In this document: piece by piece, positions 17,495 to 27,300 of the stretch
Position numbering within the stretch: position 1 is the first letter of the stretch
How the letters are laid out: every line of letters starts with the position of its first letter
Source: Bin87 sp965115825
Lineage (GTDB): Bacteria > Chloroflexota > Dehalococcoidia > Lucifugimonadales > UBA3495
Assembly: GCA_965115825.1 (NCBI GenBank)
Contig: OZ220464.1
Span: forward strand, 1,798,001 to 1,862,000
Direction: 5' to 3'
DNA: 64,000 nt
The notes under the pieces: generated by a model
The model's input: the letters and a program-made list of their open reading frames with translations, nothing else
Told to the model about the DNA's origin: nothing
Database searches by the model: none
Made by a program: the position numbers and the translations under genes

Positions 17495-18835
17495 ATGCTT
17501 ACCGACCACCATGCCGCCGAATGTGAATACGTCCTGCGCAGCGCCCGCGACTTTGACGTCAAATTCATCCGCCTCTGGTTCACCGACATTCTCGGCAGCC
17601 TGAAAGGCTTCGCCATCACCGTGGACGACCTGGAAGACGCCTTGCAACTCGGCGTCGGCTTCGACGGCGCCGCCATCGACGGCTACACCACCGACGCCGA
17701 AAGCGACCTCCGCGCCTTTCCCGACCCCACCACCTTCACCCTCCTTCCCTGGCGCCCCCGCCGCAACGCCGTCGCCCGCATCTTCTGCGACATCCGCACC
17801 CCCCGGGGCGAACCTTTCATCGGCGACCCCCGCCATGTCCTCAAGCGCAACCTGGAGCGGCTGTCCGGCCTGGGCTACATCTACTACGTCGGCACCGAGC
17901 TGGAATACTTCTACCTGCGCGACGCCGAATCCCCCGAACCTCTGGACACCTACGGCTACTACGACCAGCTCTCCGCCGGCCACACCGCCGACCTGCGCCG
18001 GGACGCTGTGCTCAACCTGGCCGAAATGGGCATCCCGGTGAAGTATTCCCACCACGAAGGCGCCCACAGCCAGCACGAAATCGACCTGCAATACACCGAC
18101 GCCCTCACCATGGCCGACAACGTAATGACGGCTCGCCTGGCCATCAAGGAATTGGCCCAGCAGCAGGGCGTGTACGCCTCCTTTATGCCCAAGCCCTTCC
18201 GCGCCAGCAACGGCAGCGGAATGCACACCCACCAGTCCCTGTTCCGCGGCAACTCCAACGCCTTTTACGACGCCGACGCTGACCTGCATCTGTCCATAAC
18301 CGGCAAGCGCTTCATCGCCGGCCTCCTGCGCCACTCCCCGGAAATTACCCTCGTTACCAACCAGTGGGTCAATTCCTACAAGCGCCTGGTGCCGGGCTAC
18401 GAAGCCCCCGTCCACGTTTCCTGGACTATGTCCAACCGCCTGGACCTGATACGGGTTCCCTCCTACAAAACCGGCTACGATACCTCCCTGCGAGTCGAAT
18501 ACCGCGCCCCCGACCCTGCCTGCAACCCCTACCTCGCCTTCAGCGCGTTGCTGTCCGCCGGGCTGAAAGGCATCGCCGAGGAATACCCGTTGCCCACCCC
18601 CGCAACGACCGACGCGCTCCCTATGCCTCCGTCCGAGCAAACGCCATCAGGTCTTGCCCGCCTCCCCCGGAACCTGGGCGAAGCCATCGCCCTGGCCGAA
18701 GCAAGCCCCCTCCTACGGGAAACCCTCGGCGATTTCGTGTTCCATACCCTGATCCGCAACAAAAAGAAAGAGTGGGATGAATACAGCTCCGCCGTAACCG
18801 ACTACGAAATCTCCCGCTACCTCCCCCTCCTGTAA
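17495..18835 (+). CDS. glnA: Glutamine synthetase, type I
   Basis: The 446-residue cytoplasmic enzyme condenses glutamate and ammonium to glutamine using ATP. Visible family motifs are VGFDGAAIDG near residue 55, GTELEYFYL, the ammonium/metal region HEGAHSQHEIDL, NGSGMHTHQSLF, the ATP/phosphate loop RVPSYKTG, and the C-terminal EYRAPDPACNPYLAFSALL. The length is short-form GSI-like and the usual NLYDLP adenylylation site is replaced by an EEYPLP sequence, so adenylyltransferase control is doubtful. It follows the second ammonium transporter and no GlnR-type repeats are seen directly upstream. Confidence 0.93.
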   Translation: MLTDHHAAECEYVLRSARDFDVKFIRLWFTDILGSLKGFAITVDDLEDALQLGVGFDGAAIDGYTTDAESDLRAFPDPTTFTLLPWRPRRNAVARIFCDIRTPRGEPFIGDPRHVLKRNLERLSGLGYIYYVGTELEYFYLRDAESPEPLDTYGYYDQLSAGHTADLRRDAVLNLAEMGIPVKYSHHEGAHSQHEIDLQYTDALTMADNVMTARLAIKELAQQQGVYASFMPKPFRASNGSGMHTHQSLFRGNSNAFYDADADLHLSITGKRFIAGLLRHSPEITLVTNQWVNSYKRLVPGYEAPVHVSWTMSNRLDLIRVPSYKTGYDTSLRVEYRAPDPACNPYLAFSALLSAGLKGIAEEYPLPTPATTDALPMPPSEQTPSGLARLPRNLGEAIALAEASPLLRETLGDFVFHTLIRNKKKEWDEYSSAVTDYEISRYLPLL

Positions 18836-18939
18836 AATCAAACCGACCCCAACCCGCCACCCCAACCATCACCCCACCCCGCCGTACCCACCCCCGACTC
18901 GCCATTCCCGCCATCCCGTCCCAAGCCCTACAGCAGCCC

Positions 18940-18986
18940 CCCAATCCTGAAAATCCTAAAATCCCGTAAATCCTGATTCTGACAAA
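18940..18986 (+). repeat. Dispersed intergenic motif, copy after glnA
   Basis: The sequence CCAATCCTGAAAATCC followed by AAATCCTGATTCTGACAA is the same motif as heads each unit of the 29.4-31.4 kb array; a diverged copy lies at 63653. It follows a gene end here as well. Confidence 0.7.
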
Positions 18987-18992
18987 ACCCGC

Positions 18993-19021
18993 TTGCGCTA
19001 TGCACATCGGTACGCTATACT
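18993..19021 (+). promoter_or_regulatory. Sigma-70-like promoter
   Basis: TTGCGC (18993-18998), a 17-nt spacer and TATACT (19016-19021) predict a rightward transcript starting near 19028, about 500 nt ahead of the YhhQ-type transporter gene. Confidence 0.6.
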
Positions 19022-19442
19022 GTCTCCGTCAGGCTCATCCAACGGCCCCGCGCGAACCGTCGGATACCCGTCCCCGGCCAGGACATCCGCCCGACATCAC
19101 AACCTAACCAGGAGGCTAAAAACAGAGGTTCAACGGGGTTCAGGATAACACGGTCTAAACCGCCGCAACCAGTACATTGCGGCATGTCGGATCCATTGCA
19201 CCACTGTGGTGCGCCGGAGGTCGGTCACATTACCCGGCTGGCGCACCCAGCACGGCGGGCGTCACCACCGCTGCGCGAGGACGGGCACTGCGTAAGCAGC
19301 CGTTAGCACGCGCAAGACTAGGACGTAAATAGCAAGCCACGCTCTCAGGCCGTAGCGCCGACATCCTGAACCCCCACGAACCCAACCAACCGCCAACTGA
19401 AACCCAAAACCAACCGAACCAACCCAAAGGAGGCAAACCCCA
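19022..19442 (+). ncRNA. Long untranslated leader or ncRNA, unidentified
   Basis: About 420 bp with no good gene lies downstream of a clear promoter. It contains several inverted repeats, notably GCACCAC-T-GTGGTGC around 19207 and GTGCGCC pairing with GGCGCAC around it as a competing structure. Position ahead of a queuosine-precursor transporter suggests a riboswitch, but none of the preQ1 consensus patterns I know is present, nor those of SRP RNA, RNase P or tmRNA. Confidence 0.3.
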
Positions 19443-19502
19443 GTGAAACCCACCAACTCCAACCGCTCCCCACCGGACAGCCCATCCTCCGAAGCCAACT
19501 AG
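19443..19502 (+). CDS. Possible 19-codon leader peptide
   Basis: A GTG codon follows AAAGGAGGCAAACCCCA, a good ribosome-binding site, and opens a short Pro/Ser-rich frame (VKPTNSNRSPPDSPSSEAN) that stops 26 nt before the transporter start. It may be a leader peptide coupling translation to the next gene, or chance. Confidence 0.35.
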   Translation: MKPTNSNRSPPDSPSSEAN

Positions 19503-19528
19503 CGCCAACGGCTGCCAGGTAAAACGAA

Positions 19529-20284
19529 ATGCGCTTCTCCGGGAAACTGGTCGTCATCACCGCCCTCGCGGTTACGGTGCTGCTGGTCAGCAACATCATC
19601 GCCATCAAGCCGGTAACGCTCTTCACCCTGCCCTTCACCTTCATCGGCAGCAACCTTTTCGTGGTGTCCGCCGCCATCGTCTGCTTCCCCGTCGGCTACA
19701 TCATCAGCGATATCCTCACTGAAGTGTACGGATTCCGCGTCGCCCGGGGCGTCATCTGGCTCGGTTTCGTCTGCAACCTGCTTATGGCCCTCCTTTTCTG
19801 GCTCGGCGGCATCATCCCTGGCGCAGTCTTCTGGAGCGACCAGGCCGCTTATCAGTCCATCCTCGGCGCCGCCGGCTGGATCCTGCTCGGCTCCTTCATC
19901 GCCTACATCGTCGGCGAGTTCACCAACGCCGTCATCATGGCCCTGCTCAAAAACCGCACCCGAGGCCGTTTCCTCTGGCTCCGCACCATATCCTCCACCG
20001 TCGCCGGACAAGGCCTCGACTCCATCCTGTTCTTCACCATCGCCTTCGGAGTCTCCGGCCTTTGGGTTGTTGATGGCTCGTGGCTCCCGGTATTCAACGC
20101 AGCGGCGTGCGGCTGGATCGCCAAATCGGCCTACGAAATCATCGCCACCCCTCTAACCTATCTCGTCGTAGGCTGGCTGAAGCGCACCGAGGGCATGGAC
20201 GCCTACGACGCGCCCAGCTCCCTCAACCCCTTCGGCGTCTTCGGCGCCGGCCCCGACGCCAACACCGCTGCCAGCCGCGCCTGA
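19529..20284 (+). CDS. yhhQ: Queuosine precursor transporter (VUT/YhhQ family)
   Basis: The 251-residue protein has about six membrane helices and the family signature FPVGYIISDILTEVYGFR near residues 51-68, plus the conserved AYIVGEFTNA and LRTISSTVAGQGLDS. Family members import preQ0/preQ1 for tRNA queuosine modification. The C-terminal 35 residues are a soluble Pro/Asn-rich tail. AGGTAAAACGAA precedes the ATG. No other queuosine genes are seen, consistent with salvage. Confidence 0.85.
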   Translation: MRFSGKLVVITALAVTVLLVSNIIAIKPVTLFTLPFTFIGSNLFVVSAAIVCFPVGYIISDILTEVYGFRVARGVIWLGFVCNLLMALLFWLGGIIPGAVFWSDQAAYQSILGAAGWILLGSFIAYIVGEFTNAVIMALLKNRTRGRFLWLRTISSTVAGQGLDSILFFTIAFGVSGLWVVDGSWLPVFNAAACGWIAKSAYEIIATPLTYLVVGWLKRTEGMDAYDAPSSLNPFGVFGAGPDANTAASRA

Positions 20285-20303
20285 ATGCCCCGGATATCCG
20301 CCC

Positions 20304-20510
20304 ATGTGCCAGTCCAACCCCGGCCATCAGCATCCGCGCCCGACCCAGCGCGAAGACCCCGGACGCCGCAGCCTGGCCGCCGCCATCCGCAACTGCCGCC
20401 AAACCGGCCTCCCCTGGCGGGACGTGCTGGCTGCAACCCTGGCCAATACGAGGCTCAAGATAACTTCACGGCGCGGCTGCTGCGGCAACCACGGGCAGCC
20501 CGGCTGTTGA
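20304..20510 (+). CDS. Small protein with CCG-x5-GC C-terminus
   Basis: The 68-residue frame starts 19 nt after the transporter. It has an amphipathic middle (SLAAAIRNCRQTGLPWRDVLAATL) and ends CCGNHGQPGC, a cysteine arrangement that looks like a metal-binding or redox tail. I do not know the family with certainty. The ribosome-binding site is weak, so the call rests on the protein-like composition and terminal motif. Confidence 0.4.
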   Translation: MCQSNPGHQHPRPTQREDPGRRSLAAAIRNCRQTGLPWRDVLAATLANTRLKITSRRGCCGNHGQPGC

Positions 20511-20566
20511 CGCCGTTAGCCCGCGCCGGCGTGCCCGGCCCTCCCCCAACCCGCCGCCTCCCCAAG

Positions 20567-22393
20567 CTACTCCTCCACCTCGCACAGGTAACAAAAAGAT
20601 ATCGCCGCGACTCCATCCCCCCTGAGTGTATCTATAATCCGCAAGGTATGTGAGCTGCCGGCATCGACTGCCAGCCGTACCAGCGCATCGATCCTTTCGG
20701 GAGGCAGCCCATGGGTCGCCCCTGTTGCAACCAGCGTCCCCGGCTGAATATCGCCGGCGGCGGGTAGAGTGTAGTTTATCACGATGGGAGCTTCGCTGTC
20801 CCGGAACATCCATCTCTCCTGGTCGTAATTGCAATCTTCTCCCCCAACCGCTAGATGAACCTGCTGATAAGAGTGGGGCTCTTCGCTGATTGCGCGGCAA
20901 ACACTCCATTTGTTGTTCTGAAATTCGTTCAGGGATTCCGGATGTGCAGACATACCGTGAACTTGTACGGCATTGCTCCCTACTATCAAGCCTCCCAGGA
21001 GTAACGTTACCAGCCCTTTGACTGCGACGTTGCCCGGAATGAGCGCCGTCAATGCATCAATCGCTAACCCGGCCAGCAAAATCAGCAGCACAAAGATAGG
21101 AACCAATATGCCGACATTTAAATTGTTGGACGTCAGCCCATACAAAACTATGACCGCAACTAAGGATAAGGCCGCTATCCGCAGCAGTAAAATGCGCGGC
21201 TTCCACAAAGCGTACACAAATCCCGCTATGAATGCGATCCCCGCTATTCCGGGCACTACCCCTCCGCCCGGAATTCTCCACATATAAAGCACAGGTATCT
21301 CCGACTGTCCAATCAGTATTTGAACATAGTCCCACATTTTACCAAAGGCCCACTTTGTTTCCTCCCAGTCGGTCAGCGGGAAAGGACGATCATGAGAATG
21401 GCGTAAATACACCTCAAGCAGATAGCTGTTAGTTCGGTTCTCCAACAAATCGGATATGACTACGGCCCCGACTAAAGTGAGGCAAAGTATGTAGCAGCTT
21501 CCCGCCCACAGCGCCGCGCGTCGCTCTTCCCTGTCCGCAGCCTTCAGCCCAACCCAGAGCCACGTCAATATCGGAACCACTATCACCCATTTATACGGCA
21601 CGTACTCATACATCAGGGCGCCAGCCATAATGCCGGCGAAGCCCGCCCATATCAGCCGATACTCCCGCGAGGTAAAGCTGCATACTACGCAGTAGAACAA
21701 AACCATTTCAAATACAATGCCGCCGAATATCTCTTCCGCCGTATTCCCTCCCAACACCAGAGGCGGCAAGCTGGACATGATAAAAACGGTCAGTATCGTC
21801 GCCGGCCAGCCCGCCTTCAGGCGGCGCAGGGTCAGCGCCATCACCAGAATTGATACCATTCCGGCCAACCCGAACAGGCTGCGCATACCCTCTAATGAAT
21901 ACCCGAAAATCTGAAACCCGACCGCCGCTATCCAATTTGTGAAACGATAATCTATCGTCAGGCTGTTGTTGGCTATGCTCCACGCCCCAATCCCCCCGGT
22001 TTGCAGTTCCTCAACTATCGCATGTGCCGGCGGTAAATAGTCCAACAGGACATACCGCAGCGCCAGTGCCAGCCCCACCAGGCTCCAGCCCCAGTGAGGT
22101 TGCCAATCGCCCCACCCGCCTGGGCGAACCAGCGCTTCCCGAATTCCGCGCCGGCCCCAAATCAGCAAACCGGCGGACACCAGGAAAATAATGAAGGCAA
22201 ACCCCCACGGTCTGCCGTACCAGGCCTCCAATTGACGCGCCAGGATAACCGACAGCAACAGCGGGGCAATCAGCCACAGCCCCAGAAAAAATACGGGGTT
22301 AGCCGCCAATCGGCTGCTTGGTACCCCGGCCAACCCCCCGCTCCTGTACCGTTGCCGGTACTGTTGCAATGACTGGCTTATACTCGCCCACAT
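20567..22393 (-). CDS. Polytopic GT-C/PMT-like glycosyltransferase
   Basis: The 608-residue protein has about eleven membrane helices, a first large outer loop with acidic residues (AIVEELQ) and the FTNWIAAVGFQIFGYSLEGMRSLFG stretch typical of the dolichyl/undecaprenyl-phosphate-sugar mannosyltransferase (GT39/ArnT-like) fold, and a soluble C-terminal domain of about 130 residues. Such enzymes move a sugar from a lipid carrier to protein or lipid on the outer face of the membrane. I take the ATG at 22393 because AGGAGC lies 7 nt before it; an ATG 15 codons upstream is weaker. A+T content is slightly higher than in its neighbours. Confidence 0.65.
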   Translation of the reverse strand: MWASISQSLQQYRQRYRSGGLAGVPSSRLAANPVFFLGLWLIAPLLLSVILARQLEAWYGRPWGFAFIIFLVSAGLLIWGRRGIREALVRPGGWGDWQPHWGWSLVGLALALRYVLLDYLPPAHAIVEELQTGGIGAWSIANNSLTIDYRFTNWIAAVGFQIFGYSLEGMRSLFGLAGMVSILVMALTLRRLKAGWPATILTVFIMSSLPPLVLGGNTAEEIFGGIVFEMVLFYCVVCSFTSREYRLIWAGFAGIMAGALMYEYVPYKWVIVVPILTWLWVGLKAADREERRAALWAGSCYILCLTLVGAVVISDLLENRTNSYLLEVYLRHSHDRPFPLTDWEETKWAFGKMWDYVQILIGQSEIPVLYMWRIPGGGVVPGIAGIAFIAGFVYALWKPRILLLRIAALSLVAVIVLYGLTSNNLNVGILVPIFVLLILLAGLAIDALTALIPGNVAVKGLVTLLLGGLIVGSNAVQVHGMSAHPESLNEFQNNKWSVCRAISEEPHSYQQVHLAVGGEDCNYDQERWMFRDSEAPIVINYTLPAAGDIQPGTLVATGATHGLPPERIDALVRLAVDAGSSHTLRIIDTLRGDGVAAISFCYLCEVEE

Positions 22394-22638
22394 CGTTTTG
22401 CTCCTGCGCGATTCTTCTGAATCAAACGGACGAGCCAAACCAATGCTGGCTGAAATCCGATTTGTTTCCCTGAACTGGCGGCGGCGATTCTACCACAAGC
22501 GGGCTGCGCGCAACCGGGCCCCGGCTCTGCAACGCCCCAGCTCCTGATTGATGCGGAAATCCCGGCAGCGCCATGCCATGTGTTAGCATTGGCGCGATTC
22601 TCCCACCGACACGCCACCCCAACAGCAGGAGCAGCCCA

Positions 22639-23346
22639 ATGCACGCCGAACAGCGCCGGGTCGCCGGCGACGGCCTCCACTACCTGGCCATCCTCCCCGA
22701 CGATTACGACGCCGACGCCGGCTACCCTCTGGTCGTGATGCTCCACGGCTTCGGCGCCAATATGCAGGACCTCGCCGGCCTCGCCCCGTCCATCAACCGC
22801 AAAGGCTACGTGTACGCCTGCCCCAACGCGCCCATTCCTTTCGAGCTGGCCCCCGGCATGGTCGGCTACGGCTGGCATCCTCCCCGAGGCCAGGCCGCCG
22901 ACGCCGACTACGCGCAGGCCGAGGCCCTGCTCGACGCTTTCTTCGCTCAGGTTATCTCCGAGTTCCGCGCCCATGGCGGCCGGGCCGCCCTCCTCGGCTT
23001 CTCCCAGGGCGGCGGCATGACCTACCGCATGGGCCTGCCCCGGCCCGACGCCTTCGCCGCCCTGGTCGCCCTCAGCGCATCGCTCCCCGACCCGGAAGCG
23101 CTGCGCCCCCGTCTGCCCGAGCATCGTCGCCAACCCGTATTTGTCGCCCACGGCCTCCACGACCCAATGGTGTCCATGGACAGCGCCCGCCGCACCCGCC
23201 GCTTCCTCGACGCCGAGAACTACAACCTGTCCTATCACGAATACGACATGGGCCACGAAATCCCCCCCGCAGTCCTGCGCGATATGGTTCCCTGGCTCGA
23301 ATCTGCCCTCCCGCCCTTGATCCAGGAAACCGACCGCGTCTTCTAG
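22639..23346 (+). CDS. Phospholipase/carboxylesterase, alpha/beta hydrolase
   Basis: The 235-residue enzyme shows the oxyanion region VMLHGFGAN, the nucleophile elbow GFSQGG (Ser), the acid in GLHDPMVS and the catalytic His in DMGHEI. This is the YpfH/carboxylesterase-2 type that hydrolyses short-chain esters. CAGGAGCAGCCCA precedes the ATG at 22639. It has the same orientation as the downstream lyase, 49 bp away. Confidence 0.85.
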   Translation: MHAEQRRVAGDGLHYLAILPDDYDADAGYPLVVMLHGFGANMQDLAGLAPSINRKGYVYACPNAPIPFELAPGMVGYGWHPPRGQAADADYAQAEALLDAFFAQVISEFRAHGGRAALLGFSQGGGMTYRMGLPRPDAFAALVALSASLPDPEALRPRLPEHRRQPVFVAHGLHDPMVSMDSARRTRRFLDAENYNLSYHEYDMGHEIPPAVLRDMVPWLESALPPLIQETDRVF

Positions 23347-23395
23347 GGCGGGAGCATCTAACACCCACGAAAACCTAACCGGAGGCGTTGCCATC

Positions 23396-24316
23396 ATGAA
23401 ACCCACCGCCAAACTGCGCCAAATGCTCGCGTCCGACCAAATGGTCGTCGCCCCCTTCGTCCTCAACGCCCTGCACGCCCGCATCGCCGAGGACGTCGGC
23501 CACCGGGCCGTCTATATGACCGGCGCCGGCGCTGCTGCCGAGCGCGGCTTCCCCGACGTCGGACTCCTCACCATGACCGAAATGGTCGCCAACGCCAAAT
23601 ACATCGCCGACGCCGTCCGCATCCCCGTCATCTGCGACGCCGATACCGGCTACGGCAACCCCCTCAACGTCCGCCGCACCGTGCGCGAGTACGAAGCCGC
23701 CGGCGTCGCCGCCATTCACCTGGAAGACCAGCTCTTCCCCAAAAAGTGCGGCTTCTTCGCCGGCAAACAGGTCGTGGACCTCTCCGAACACGTCCAGAAA
23801 ATCCGCGCCGCCCTCGACGCCCGCTCCGACCCCGATTTCGTCATCATCGCCCGCTGCGACGCCTACGCCGTCAACGGCTGGGACGACACCGTCGCCCGCT
23901 GCCGCGCCTACTCGGACGCCGGCGCCGACCTCGTTTTCGTCGACGGCATCAAATCCCAGGACGACATCCGACGCTACGCCGCCGACCTGGCCGACCTCCC
24001 CAGAATGTACAACGGCGACCTTGCCTCCACCCAGACCATGGACGAACTCGGCTACAAAATCATGATCTGCGGCAGCACCATCTGGCTGATTTACAAACAG
24101 CTCCGCGACGCCTACTCCGAACTCATCTCCGACGGCAAAGTCAACCCCGACCGCTACGGCACCCGCTGGGACGTAGCCTCCGTTCTGGGACTGGACGCCA
24201 TCTACCAACTGGAAAAGCAATACGGCGTGCAGGACGTCGCCGCCAACGTAGCCTCCCAGGCCCGGGCCCAGGCCGCCCAAACCGCCGCCGACGCCGCCGC
24301 AGAATCAGCAGAGTAA
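23396..24316 (+). CDS. Isocitrate lyase / PEP mutase family lyase
   Basis: The 306-residue TIM-barrel enzyme has DADTGYG (Mg binding), HLEDQ and the loop KKCGFFAGK. Relatives include methylisocitrate lyase, oxaloacetate decarboxylase and carboxyvinyl-carboxyphosphonate mutase. In isocitrate and methylisocitrate lyases the loop is usually KxCGH, so the Phe after KKCG argues against those two and leaves the substrate open. GGAGGCGTTGCCATC precedes the ATG. The last 30 residues are an Ala-rich helical tail. Its stop is 5 nt before the restriction enzyme start, so the two are likely co-transcribed. Confidence 0.8.
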   Translation: MKPTAKLRQMLASDQMVVAPFVLNALHARIAEDVGHRAVYMTGAGAAAERGFPDVGLLTMTEMVANAKYIADAVRIPVICDADTGYGNPLNVRRTVREYEAAGVAAIHLEDQLFPKKCGFFAGKQVVDLSEHVQKIRAALDARSDPDFVIIARCDAYAVNGWDDTVARCRAYSDAGADLVFVDGIKSQDDIRRYAADLADLPRMYNGDLASTQTMDELGYKIMICGSTIWLIYKQLRDAYSELISDGKVNPDRYGTRWDVASVLGLDAIYQLEKQYGVQDVAANVASQARAQAAQTAADAAAESAE

Positions 24317-24321
24317 CCGCC

Positions 24322-27300
24322 ATGCAAACCGCCAACTCCAAGACTCTCATCGCAGACGCCATTGCCCGGGTGGAGGAAGCCCGCCGCCAACCGACCGGAG
24401 GCAAATGGCTGGAAACCCTCACCGCTGACGTCTCCCCGCACATCAAAGAATGGGACATCGCACAGTGCTACTCCTGGGCGGAATGGCCGGAACGCCAAAG
24501 CGTCTTTCCTGACTCCACCGGCCAGGACATCGGCATTGACTGCGTAGCCGTGCGCCGCAGCGACGGCGAATACATCGCCATCCAGTGCAAATCCCGCCAA
24601 CTCGACGAACACGGCCGCGGCTCCGACATCGCCAAAGCCGAAATCGACAGCTTCGCCAGCGTGTCCGTTGCCCCGGAATGGGCCGAGCGCTGGATTGTCA
24701 CCAACGGTGATAACCGCCTCGGCGGCAACGCTCCGCAGGTCGCCGCGATGCACGGCAAGCCCATCAAGTTAGTCAACATCGCCAACGACCTGCTCCAACA
24801 GCAGGCTGCGTTCACGCAGGAGGAATGCCCCCACTGCCAACCCAATCCCGACGGCGCAGAACGTCGCCAGTCCAAAACCTGTATGCAGGCGGAGGCCGTC
24901 TCCGCAAGCGTCCGCATCCTCAAAGAACACCGACAATCCGCAAGCGGCGGCCTGCCGGCCGGCCAGGCCCGCGGCAAAATCATCCTGCCCTGCGGCGCCG
25001 GCAAAACCCGCATCTCCCTCCGCATCATCGAAGCGCTGACGCCTCCCGGCCAACTCTCCATCGTCCTCTGCCCCTCCATCGCCCTGGTCGCTCAAATCCG
25101 GCGCGAGTACCTGCAAAACGCCGCGGCGGACATCCGGGCCCTGGCCGTCTGCTCCGATGAAACCGCCGGCTTCGACCCCAGGAAAGAAAGCTCGCGCAAC
25201 GCCACCGCCGACCCCACGGTGGACAACAGCAACGTCAGCGCCGCCGAGGTCAAGGGCAAAGTCACCACCGACCCGGCGGAAATCGCCGCGTGGATACGCC
25301 ACGGCCGGGGCGGCCCTCAGGTCAGCGTCATCTTCGGCACCTACCAGAGCGGACATCGCGTCGCCCAGGCTTTGGCGGACGCCGGCGCAACGGCCCGGGT
25401 TCTCATCGCCGACGAAGCCCACCGCACCGCCGGCCTGCGCAAAAAGCGCAACTCCCCGAACCGGCAGGTTACCGACGCCGAGCGGCGCATCCGCGACTTC
25501 ACCCTCTGCCACGACAACGACGCCTTCCCCGCCACCTACCGCGTCTATCAAACCGCGACGCCCCGCATCTACGACACCAGAAAAGTCCAGCGCGAGCAAG
25601 CCGACGACTGGATGGTGCGCAGCATGGACGACGAAATCGTCTTCGGCGTGGAACTGTACCGCAAGAGCTACCTGGAAGCCGTCGCCAACGGCTGGCTGGC
25701 CGACTACCGCATCATCGCCGTGGGCGTCAACGGCCCCGACGTCTTCAACGTCGCCAACACCCTGGCCGGCAATACCAAAAGCAAAGGACGCAACAAGCTC
25801 ACCACCACCCACTTCCTGCGCGGCCTGGCCTTCGCCCTGGCCATGGGCGGCGCCACTCAAACCGGCCCCGATGGCGCCGTCCCCATCAAGTCCTGCATCG
25901 CCTTTATGAACACCGTGGACAAGTCAAAGAACATGGCCGACGACCTCCAGACCCCGGCCGCGCGAAGTTGGCTGCGCGAGTGGATGCGCGATAATCGCGA
26001 AGGCCGCCCTCCCGCCGGCTACTCCCTCCAACACCTCGACGCTTCCAGCAGCGTCGCCACCCGCGACGCCGCCAAGGCCGAACTGGCCCGGGCCACCGAG
26101 GAAAACCCCCACGGCATCATCAACGTCGGCATCTTCGGCGAGGGCACCGACTCGCCTACCCTCAACGCCGTCGCCTTCCTGGAAGCCCGCAAAAGCCCCA
26201 TCGACGTCATCCAGGCCGTTGGCCGCGCCATGCGCACCGCCCCCGGCAAGGATATGGGCTACATCATCTGCCCCATCGTCATACCTCCCAACGCCGACCC
26301 CGAAACCTGGCTCAGCGTCAGCAATATGGAAGAAGGCTGGTCGGAACTCGGCCAGATCCTCCTCGCCCTCCGCGCCCACGACGACCGCATCGAGAACCGC
26401 CTGGCCGACCTCCTCCAACTCTACATCCCCCGGCCTCCCGAGTCCGTCGTCAGCATCATCGGCATCGCCGGCGGCGAAGATAAGCGCATCCGGTTCCGGC
26501 AACACGAAGGCGCGCCCGGCGCCGCCGAGGCCGCCGTGGAACGCGTGCTGGCCGGCAACAGTACCCTGTCCCAGGAGTTCCGACCCATTACGGAACCGCC
26601 GCCGCCGGATGCCCAAAACTCCGGCAGCCTCGCCGAACCCCCGCGCCCGGCTTACCAAACCGCCGAACCCACCCAAATCATCACCGGCAAGAATAACGCC
26701 GACGGCAGCAGCTCCGAGCTCCGCATGGACACCGTGGCCCGTGCCAAGCCGGCCCCGGACGGAACCTGCGGCCCCGTCGACATCCGAAAGTCCAAAGACA
26801 AGGCCCGCAAGATGATCAACGACGGCGCCGGCCTCCGCATCCCCGCGCGCCGCACCCACCGGGAGCGCGTCAACAGCGATATGCAGCTCAAGCTCCAGGA
26901 CCTCGCCGACGAAGGCAACGCCATCAGAATGAACCTCCTCTCCAAGTCCGGCCTCGCCGACAACCGCGTCGTCCGAGACCTCAACCTCCTCGAGGCCAGC
27001 GTCAAGGAAGCCGCCCACCACATCAGGAACGACGGCCTCCAACCCGCCCTCGACCGACACTTCGGCCTCGACAACCTGAACGACGACAAGCGCAAAAGCC
27101 AGGCCGACGGCTGCACCATCGCCGCCCTCCTCATGATGAACGCCGCCATGCTCCACCAGCGCATCGCCAACGGCGCCTGGCTCGCCGGCGTCAGCGACCT
27201 GGCTGCCGTCAAGAACGCCGTCAACGTCATCCGCATGACCCTCCGCCAGTGGAACACCATCATCGGACACGACTTCAAGCCCGTAATGGAGCCGGCCGTC

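Noticed and set aside
19100..19300. preQ1 riboswitch, SRP RNA, tmRNA or RNase P in the leader of the transporter gene
   Set aside because: AGAGGTTCAACGGGG resembles the first half of preQ1-I, but the C-rich partner and A-rich tail are missing. Diagnostic motifs of the other RNAs are absent on both strands.
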